DNA from: Acheta domesticus
Lineage: Eukaryota > Arthropoda > Insecta > Orthoptera > Gryllidae
Direction of reading: 5' to 3'
Assembly (NCBI GenBank): GCA_031308135.1
Contig: JAHLJT010003656.1
Location: 51,561,665 to 51,625,664 of the forward strand
Length of the DNA stretch: 64,000 nucleotides
Positions 56,365 through 64,000 of the stretch are shown in pieces (positions within the stretch are counted from its first letter, which is position 1; each line of letters opens with the position of its first letter). Under the pieces are notes generated by a model. It had not been told where the DNA came from, ran no database searches, and saw nothing but the letters and a program-made list of their open reading frames with translations. Made by a program: the position numbers and the translations under genes.

Positions 56365-56705
56365 CCACGCCTCGCCACGCACGTCTCTCACGCCTCGCCA
56401 CTCCACGCCACACCACACCACACCTCACCTCACTTCACCTCACCTCGCCTCTGCCCTCGCCTCGCCTCTCGCGCCTTGCCTCGCACCTCTTGCCTCTCTC
56501 CTCGCCCCTCCTCTCGCGCCTTGCCTCTCGCCTGGCCTCGCCTCTCACCTCGCGCCTTGCCTCTCGCCTCGCCTCGCCTCTCACCACGCCTCGTCCCTTA
56601 CCTCCCGCTTTGTCGCTCACCTCGCGCCTTGCCTTTCACCTCTTGCCTCTCGCCTCGCCTCTCGTGCCTTGCCTCTCGCCTGGCCTCTCCTCTCACCTCA
56701 CGCCA
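56365..56705. repeat. Pyrimidine-rich island (CTCGCCTCTC)
   Basis: A C/T-dominated plus strand with CACCACACC and CCTCACCTC units at first, then CTCGCGCCTTGCCTCTCGCC-type units of about 20-55 bp. Lower GC than the other islands. Confidence 0.9.
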
Positions 56706-57394
56706 TTCAAGTATGAAACAATATTAGTTCACGTAGAGGACCTCTGTGCAAAAATGTTTCCCCGATATCCAATTGTTCCTTCTTGCGGTTACGCAACTTG
56801 AATGTTGCTTCGGGATTGAACGAAAATTCGCGAATATTTTTCTACCGTGTTTCTTGCCGACTGGATAAATAATTATCGTTTTATCGTAGAACGTTAATAG
56901 AGAGTGATATGCGTAAAAACTAAATTAGTAGGAAATTAGGTAGTAAGAAATTCATCATTTATAGCAAACCGCTCTACATCCAATAGAGCCAATTTGGCCC
57001 GATTGCCCAGAAGGGCTCCCGTTGGCGAGGGCGCCGGCCTCCGGCTGTGACGCGCCGTCACTAGCGAACGAAGGTTCCAAGCAGGGCTCTCGGCCAAATC
57101 GAATTCGGGTTTCCCGCGCGCGGACGAGGGCCAAAGGCGCGAGCTATTGCAGGGGCTCTCACGCCTTCGGAGCGGGTGGTGCCAACGAGCCCCTTCCTTC
57201 GACATGCGTCGGTGCGGTCTCACGCAAGCAGATCCGTGCTGGCTTCTCACTTGGACGTACGGGCATTCAGAAGTGATAAAGCGGTTGCCTGAATGACTGG
57301 TATTTCCGGGTACATCAACTCTTGTGGTCATTAGCCTCGTTTGTAAAGAGAATGTTTCAAAATCAATTTTCATTTTTCTGTCTGTAGATCTAAA
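56706..57394. other. No recognised gene
   Basis: A GC-moderate block at 56990-57280 has unremarkable frames (57022-57276). It may be partly repeat-derived. No domain recognised. Confidence 0.4.
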
Positions 57395-57885
57395 ACATTT
57401 TCTGTTTTATACTGAGATGTGGCCATTATTCCTTCCTCGCTGGATGGCGAGATCCGGCGACGACCTACACTTGGGCTTGCGGAGAATTCCCCCTCAAGAT
57501 ATCTCCTCCCACGGGATACTGACCCAGCCAAAACAACTCTTAAGATCCCGACTACTCTCCCGACGTATGTGGTAGTGTAATGCATTCAAGTGTGTGTGTG
57601 TGTGTAAGGAAAGAGGATAGGAGAACGAGGAGGAAGGAAAGATTGCGCCCGGTCCGTGGCCCATATGTTAGGGTAGTGTTCCGGCATTCGCCTGGAATTG
57701 ATCAGATAATTCTCGGATAACTACCGTTCAGAGCAGCAGGTCCCTAGAATGCCTCTGCGGACAGCGACTGAATTCGACCTAGGTCTTCGCTAGCGTTGAA
57801 AGTTCTGCCGCCGTCGGGACTCGATCCCTTGGACTTCCCGGTCAGAGTCGCTGCAGAGACAGCGGCAATTCTGAACTCAGCCGAT
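57395..57885 (-). mobile_element. SINE-A copy
   Basis: The minus strand has the head GCAGCGACTCTGACCGGGAA, GTCCAAGGGATCGAGTCCC (the clearest B-box-like GGATCGAGTCCC of the family), the body CAGGCGAATGCCGGAAC, CTAACATATGGGCC, a CT-rich/(CA)n tract, GTATCCCGTGGGAGGAG, and the 3' block GCCGGATCTCGCCATCC near 57445. It is non-coding. Confidence 0.75.
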
Positions 57886-57959
57886 GGAGAAAGGTTCGCG
57901 GCCAATTTTTCAGAGTTTTCTTTCGCTTATTTTCACGTCACCTTATTAATCCCTTAAAA

Positions 57960-59240
57960 TAAAAGTATTATTCACAGCTGTACCGATATTGAATATCATT
58001 GATATAATTTAATATCTTAAAACGTTTCTACATCCTTTTTCCCTAAAAAAATATGCATTTTACGATTTTGTTCTTAAGATCCTTATTCGAAATTATATAA
58101 CAAAGATTATGTAAGAAGAAATTTAAAGAAGTATAATCGACAGATCTATCGAAGTTTAATATCGCTGATGTATTTTGATATGCTATAACCATTTTGCATT
58201 CTTTTTCTCTTAAAAATATACATTTTGTGATTGCTCTTTAGACCCATTTTCATAATTATATAAAAATGTTCATAAATGAGTAAATTTCAAGATAAAATAC
58301 GACACCGTTTGACCGATCTCCATGAAAATTGGCACATGTAAGTGTTTTTTCGAGGAGAAGCTTTTTATGTTGTCTTTATTCTAACACTCCACTAGATGCT
58401 TCTTCCCCTTACGTAAAACTTATTAAAAATCATGTGTTGAATTCCAAGATTATGTTGCAAGTGATGAACCACTTTTATAAGAAGTAATATCTGCAAAAAT
58501 TACTTGGAATAAATTTAAAATTGTAGCTTTCTTTTTATTCGTGCTATAATTAATTCGTGGTATAATTCGTGCTCCATTAATGTTTAAAAAGTGAAGTTTA
58601 CTTTTATTATCAGTGAGGAATGTTGCATTTTGCGTTGTGCTTGTGTCCCGTTTTGACCTGTTTTTTTAAGTCAAGAATGCCACCATCTCTCGCTTTTTGG
58701 TTTTTAAAATTTTATCGCCTGATGTATGGGCTTTAACAAACGTTTAATGCATTTCCGCACTCGTTTCAAGATATTTGCAGGAAACTGAATTTGTGCGCAT
58801 TTAAATTTTGTTTTTGGGGATGGGAAAGAGGCATAGGTGTAATATTCGCGTTATCTCATACAGACAGTAACATCTCTCTTGTTTGGAAGATCACGCGCAC
58901 ACAAACTCATCATGATGGGAATAAAAATGTCAGTTTGTATGATGAAATTAATATTTTTAATTATCTGAGAAAAATAATAATTTGAAAAAAAGCGTACGTT
59001 ATGCCCCAGAAAATACTCTATCCTACGGTGAAAACCCCATCGAAATAAGTCCAGCCGTTCTAGAGATTTGCTTGGACAAACAGAAAAACATACAGACAAA
59101 AAGTGTAAAACCAATATACGAGTTTTTGTATATGCAAATATTCTTATGCGGTTGTAAAAATACCTATTTTGAAAGCGCAGGCACACTGCCATTTTATTTA
59201 TGTAGATATCGTGCAAAATAGTGGAAGCTTTGTGATACTT
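57960..59240. repeat. AT-rich repeat region: diverged dimer and TE-like block
   Basis: Two diverged units at about 57985-58115 and 58155-58280 share TTTAATATC, ACATCCTTTTT/GCATTCTTTTT, AAAAATATGCATTTT/AAAAATATACATTTT and AATTATATAA, a period of about 167 bp. Further right, 58310-58340 (GACCGATCTCCATGAAAATT) and 58990-59115 (CCTACGGTGAAAACCCCATC, CTAGAGATTTGC, ACAGAAAAACATACAGACA) are of a type common in insect interspersed repeats. The element class is unresolved. Confidence 0.45.
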
Positions 59241-60929
59241 AGTGATCAGTATTTTATTATTAGACGACGAGATCATAATCAAACAAAACCAGCAAAACAC
59301 TGCATTACATTGCGATGATGTTTTTACGTTGCCACTTCACTGACTATTTTAACGCCGCAGTCACGGTTTATCTATAATTGAGAGCAACGTTATTGAATTA
59401 ATACGCATTTACCACAGTCGTGTGGGAAAAACGAATAAATTAACATTAAATGAAATCCTCCCTGATACAAAGAACCAACGGAGAGATTTAGTCGTTCGGT
59501 AATTCTGTATTCACTGTTTAACACATGTGTATTATTCACAATGATACGTTTTATACATTCATTATATAGAGATCAACATTTTCAAAGGCATATTTCGCGT
59601 TTTTGTTTTGGAATGGAATACTCGGCAACATCTGCATCCTCACACATTTTAAATATTTTTTTCAATTTCGATGATAAATAAATGAAATTGGGATGTAAAA
59701 TTTAATAATTACAATAATAATGAAAGTAGATCAAGAAGGCAAATCGTTCGGTATTTTGAATTCCGGAAATTACGGTTTCATATCTAAAAAGTCTAAGTAT
59801 CGCAATCCATTAGTAGTTCTCTATTAGTAAATTGCCCGTATGAATGGGATGTTTTTGACGAACACTCGTGATGCAATCATGAAACAACGAATTCTGCATT
59901 GGTAAATCTAGGAGTAGTTCTGAGTGGTTTATCCAAGATAATAATAATAATAATTTTTATTCCTATCTTGTTTTACAGAGGTAATACGTATACATTGAAT
60001 TTTCTTGGAATTACTAACCATCGATGAGCAGGTGTGATTTTTACTAATACTGAGTTTATAATTTATTATCTGTCTAGTTCTACTTATTAGAAAGTTTTGT
60101 GTGTGGCGTGTTTTTGAACATTTTTTGTTGTAAATTTACTATCGAAGTTTTTGTGAACATACAAAAATTAAAAAAAACTAGCCTTAAAACATAAAAAGTC
60201 AAAATTTATAGGTATTACATAAATAGGTATATTTCTATAGACAAATATATAACTTAATAAATAAATTCAAACTTAATTTACACAGTCAACAGTGTTTTTA
60301 CACAGTCACAGTCAACAGTTAATTTACACAGTTTTAATGCAATATTTCTGTTAACTTGTTTATATCATTATCATTATGTTTTAAAATATAAATCTTTATC
60401 CTACGTTAGAAAATATTCTGTATTTTGCGCTTGAAAAGATCCTTCAGCATTCTCAGTCCCTTAAGATTGGTATAAATAGTGATATTCCCAGCGCCACTGG
60501 TGTAAGCAAGTTCGAGTTAATTTGTCAATGGGATTCCACAACAGATGTCATTGTGTTCTCTGTGGCGTTAGAGGAAAGTAAACTCCCGTTTATTCCACTG
60601 TAGAATTGGTCATGAATGTTGTCAGTGCTTGTCATTCTTCGGGTCTCTGGCCATTGGATGCGATGCTCTGGAAGTATCTGCCGCTGGAGCGCTGCCGTCG
60701 GCTGCTCACGCCGTTTGTTGTTTCCGTCGTTAACTCTGTGCACGTTCTGTGACAAGCGGTGGTTGCTCGGTCTCAGTCGCCGGCAACTGCGACAAGCGGC
60801 GAGCAATAGTGTTCTGCTCGGCCCGGAGTGCGTCACTGGCGACAGTTGCGTGCAATCGATTGTGGAGTGCGAGAGACCTCCAAAAGGGGATTAGGCGTGC
60901 GGTCAGAGGCCTCGGATCCTACACAGCAG
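59241..60929. other. AT-rich stretch then GC-moderate block, no gene recognised
   Basis: 59241-60480 is AT-rich with a short (TAA)n at 59938-59956. 60480-60900 is GC-moderate with overlapping frames on both strands that carry no recognised domain. Confidence 0.45.
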
Positions 60930-60932
60930 TAA

Positions 60933-61641
60933 AGGCCCATTCACAATGCAGACATAAGCGTAACGCACACACATAAACTTTAAACATAAGTGATAGACTG
61001 AAGCATTCACAATGTCCAACATAAGCATAAACAAAAATTTTCTATTTTCTGTGGGCTATTCTCGTTACTACTGGTTGGATGTGAGAATCTATATTTTATA
61101 TATATTGAAATTTTGTTTAAAATATGCATGTTTATATAAACATATATAACATATATAAATATGTACGTATGTAATGTGGCACAACAGCTCTTTACGAGCC
61201 AAGGCCTACCAGCGGCGTCTCGGCCTTGCGGCCATGGGTTGGGTTAGATTAGGTTAGGTATTTTAATTTCAATAAACATTCAAACTAAATGGTACTACTA
61301 TGAATATTACAACAAAACTAAACTACAAAAAGGTCGTATGCTACAAAACAACGCAGAAAACCGTTGAAAATCAACCAAGCAATTTGGAAAACAAGTCTTT
61401 TGTTCGATCTATCGACTTCGATCTTATTTCAAAAGTCGATTTTGAGTTAAACGTACTGTGGTTAATTTCTTATTTCTGACATAAGCATAAGCACAGAAGC
61501 TTGAAGCTTGCAAGCTTCTAAGTTACCGTCGTACGTGTTATGCTTATGCAAAGGCATTATGAAAGAGTCCGCTTATGGACGTAGTCCTAACTTTTATATT
61601 AACGTCATGCTTATGTTTATGTTTGCATTGTGAATGGGCCT
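60933..61641. mobile_element. PIF/Harbinger-like element with TAA duplication (2)
   Basis: A 709-bp element flanked by TAA at 60930-60932 and 61642-61644. Both ends read AGGCCCATTCACAATGCA inward. Subterminal repeats of CATAAGCATAA / TTATGCTTATG recur in both halves. There is no transposase. At about 61170-61260 it contains a GC-rich block (GCCAAGGCCTACCAGCGGCG, GGTTAGATTAGGTTAGG) that looks foreign and may be a nested insert. Confidence 0.88.
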
Positions 61642-61644
61642 TAA

Positions 61645-62145
61645 TGGTGTCTCTATTTGACTGCACCAGACATCTGTCTTCTACTTGGCACATATAACAC
61701 ATTACATGCAATGGAAGCGAAAATATTAAAAGTGCTCGCTGAGAGCCGTATTTGATTGAGGTACGTTTAATATGATAAGAGATATGTTCGTAAAAAAATT
61801 GTTATTCCTTTTACATGAGTGAGATTAGTGTGTTCGGCTTAAACTATCTGAAACACGTTTCGTTGATTTCTTCTAAACTTTCGTAGCAATCGATAAAATT
61901 TTGCCCTTTCCATTGTATCTTGAATAAAAATGTCTTCTAAAATATTTGTCTGAGCACATTTTGACTGCCTCAGTTCAGCCAATAATTCAAAATCATTTCA
62001 TAATGTTCTGGCAACTGCAAACATAGGTCGTATTCGCCAGAACTTTTGGGTCACACTGCGACCGGGCTTGCGCTCCAATGAGTTAAAAATATTCGGTCGT
62101 AAACGATGTGTAGCGCGTTCGGGAACGCAAATTCGAACACAGTAC
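61645..62145. other. No recognised feature
   Basis: AT-rich sequence between the Harbinger-like element and the SINE-A array. Confidence 0.5.
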
Positions 62146-62149
62146 TTCT

Positions 62150-62610
62150 TACCGGCTGATGTGGAACTTGGCATAAACTGATGTCATCACAGTGACATTG
62201 ATGTGGTCCCAGGGTTCGAGGTGGCAGGATTTTCGACACTAACTGGATCGCTATGTCGAGTTCTGTCGCTGGCTGGAGAATCCTGGAGGCCGGCTGCTCT
62301 GATCGGTAGCTCTCCGTTTTTTCTCCTATGAACACCAGGCGAATGCTGGTGCAGTATCCTAACAACAGGGCCACGGACCACCTGTGATCTTTTCTTCCTC
62401 TTCCTTGTCCTATCCTCACCCCTTACACACACATTTACGGGCACTACACTACCACACATGTCGGGAGCTTAGAGCTTATCCACTCTGGGGAGATGCCTCT
62501 CTGATAAGAGGCATCTGGACGGGGAATATCCTGCTATCTGACGTGTAGGTCGGTGGTGGATTTCACCACACAGCGGGGAAAGAACACCGCCACTGCGATC
62601 ATTACCAGCG
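62150..62610 (+). mobile_element. SINE-A copy at the origin of the tandem array
   Basis: The head has a B-box-like CCCAGGGTTCGAGGTGG at 62208-62224, then CTGGAGAATCCTGGAGGCCG, CAGGCGAATGCTGGTGCAG, CTAACAACAGGGCCACGG, a CT-rich/(CA)n tract, CATGTCGGGAGCTTAGAGC and GGAAAGAACACCGCCAC. It has the same block order as the other SINE-A copies. Its body is already one period (269 bp) of the array that follows. Confidence 0.75.
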
Positions 62611-64000
62611 AATGCCGGAGTATTACTCTAACAAACGGGCCATGGACCGCGCGCGATCTTTCCTTCCTCCTCCTTGACTTATCCTCTCCTCTTACACACA
62701 CACTTACACTAACATGCACTACACTACCACACATGCCGGGAGCTTAGAGCTTATCCACTCTGGGGAGATGCCTCTCTGATAAGAGGCATCTGGACGGGGA
62801 ATATCCTGCTATCTGACGTGTAGGTCGGTGGTGGATTTCACCACACAGCGGGGAAAGAACACCGCCACTGCGATCATTACCAGCGAATGCCGGAGTATTA
62901 CTCTAACAAACGGGCCATGGACCGCGCGCGATCTTTCCTTCCTCCTCCTTGACTTATCCTCTCTTCTTACACACACACTAACATGCACTACACTACAAAA
63001 CATGTCGGGAGCTTAGAACTTATCCACTCTGGGGAGATGCCTCTCTGATAAGAGGCATCTGGACGGGGAATATCCTGCTATCTGACGTGTAGGTCGGTGG
63101 TGGATTTCACCACACAGCGGGGAAAGAACACCGCCACTGCGATCATTACCAGCGAATGCCGGAGCATTACTCTAACAAACGGGCCATGGACCACGCGCGA
63201 TCTTTCCTTCCTCCTCCTTGACTTATCCTCTCTTCTTACACACACACTAACATGCACTACACTACAAAACATGTCGGGAGCTTAGAACTTATCCACTCTG
63301 GGGAGATGCCTCTCTGATAAGAGGCATCTGGACGGGGAATATCCTGCTATCTGACGTGTAGGTCGGTGGTGGATTTCACCACACAGCGGGGAAAGAACAC
63401 CGCCACTGCGATCATTACCAGCGAATGCCGGAGCATTACTCTAACAAACGGGCCATGGACCACGCGCGATCTTTCCTTCCTCCTCCTTGACTTATCCTCT
63501 CTTCTTACACACACACTAACATGCACTACACTACAAAACATGTCGGGAGCTTAGAACTTATCCACTCTGTGGAGATGCCTCTCTGATAAGAGGCATCTGG
63601 ACGGGGAATATCCTGCTATCTGACGTGTAGGTCGGTGGTGGATTTCACCACACAGCGGGGAAAGAACACCGCCACTGCGATCATTACCAGCGAATGCCGG
63701 AGCATTACTCTAACAAACGGGCCATGGACCACGCGCGATCTTTCCTTCCTCCTCCTTGACTTATCCTCTCTTCTTACACACACACTAACATGCACTACAC
63801 TACAAAACATGTCGGGAGCTTAGAACTTATCCACTCTGGGGAGATGCCTCTCTGATAAGAGGCATCTGGACGGGGAATATCCTGCTATCTGACGTGTAGG
63901 TCGGTGGTGGATTTCACCACACAGCGGGGAAAGAACACCGCCACTGCGATCATTACCAGCGAATGCCGGAGCATTACTCTAACAAACGGGCCATGGACCA
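62342..64000 (+). repeat. 269-bp satellite array derived from SINE-A
   Basis: The marker AATGC(C/T)GG lies at 62342, 62611, 62886, 63155, 63424, 63693 and 63962, giving periods of 269, 275, 269, 269, 269 and 269 bp. The 275-bp unit has a longer (CA)n-like stretch. Each unit runs from CGAATGCCGGAG, through CTAACAAACGGGCCATGG, the CT-rich/(CA)n tract, CATGTCGGGAGCTTAGA and GATGCCTCTCTGATAAGAGG, to GAACACCGCCACTGCGATCA. The later units are nearly identical. The short frames on both strands repeat with the unit and are not genes. The array continues beyond the window. Confidence 0.97.

Noticed and set aside
62342..64000. CRISPR-like or gene array suggested by identical 62-64 codon frames every 269 bp
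   Set aside because: The whole 269-bp unit is repeated with no variable spacers, and the frames on both strands simply repeat with it. It is a SINE-derived satellite.

Overview
This window looks like non-coding, transposon-dense arthropod (most probably insect) chromosomal DNA. The support is the set of mobile elements: a CR1/Daphne-like LINE, a Jockey-type LINE fragment, several tRNA-derived SINEs, and non-autonomous DNA transposons whose target-site duplications fit the hAT, Tc1/mariner, pogo, piggyBac and PIF/Harbinger superfamilies. The background is AT-rich, with no operons and no dense reading frames. I found no intact host gene. Most long reading frames lie in GC-rich simple repeats that are open in several frames at once and are not genes. 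I cannot name the species.

Layout. At 1-16 kb an AT-rich background carries three GC-rich islands, copies of one long tRNA-derived SINE (called SINE-A here), a complete hAT-like MITE with 8-bp duplications (12249-12674) and a palindromic TA-flanked MITE (13048-13294). At 16-24 kb there is a 5'-truncated Jockey-type LINE end, a second hAT-like MITE, a CpG-rich stretch followed by a possible 33-residue membrane peptide (21941-22042), and a large inverted repeat whose two arms each carry a degenerate hammerhead-ribozyme-like core (22823-23088). At 24-38 kb there is a 445-bp polypurine tract, more GC islands, a Helitron-like element, piggyBac-like and mariner-like MITEs and LINE tails. At 38.6-42.2 kb, on the minus strand, lies the most complete protein-coding element: a LINE with an SGNH-esterase ORF1 and an endonuclease/reverse-transcriptase ORF2. 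ORF1 and ORF2 share one frame and are separated by a single UAG in the context UAG-CAA-CUA, which fits the classical UAG-CAR-YYA stop-codon readthrough motif.

At 42-52 kb there is a second hammerhead-like segment, a 17-bp minisatellite, a SINE ending in two abutting trinucleotide repeats, the decayed remnant of a Ulp1-type cysteine protease (46302-46689), and tandem Helitron-like elements with internal repeats of about 305 bp. A SINE-A copy here is interrupted by a 175-bp MITE. At 53-62 kb there are pogo-like and two PIF/Harbinger-like elements with clear duplications, a 23-bp minisatellite and further SINE-A. From 62.15 kb to the end a SINE-A copy has expanded into a 269-bp tandem array that runs off the window.

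The most notable signals are: (1) the LINE ORF1-UAG-ORF2 arrangement, (2) birth of a satellite from the body of a SINE, (3) hammerhead-like cores in an inverted repeat, (4) fourteen strongly strand-asymmetric GC islands in 64 kb, and (5) the Ulp1 protease remnant. Element names and superfamily assignments rest on termini, duplications and motifs read by eye. No database search was possible.
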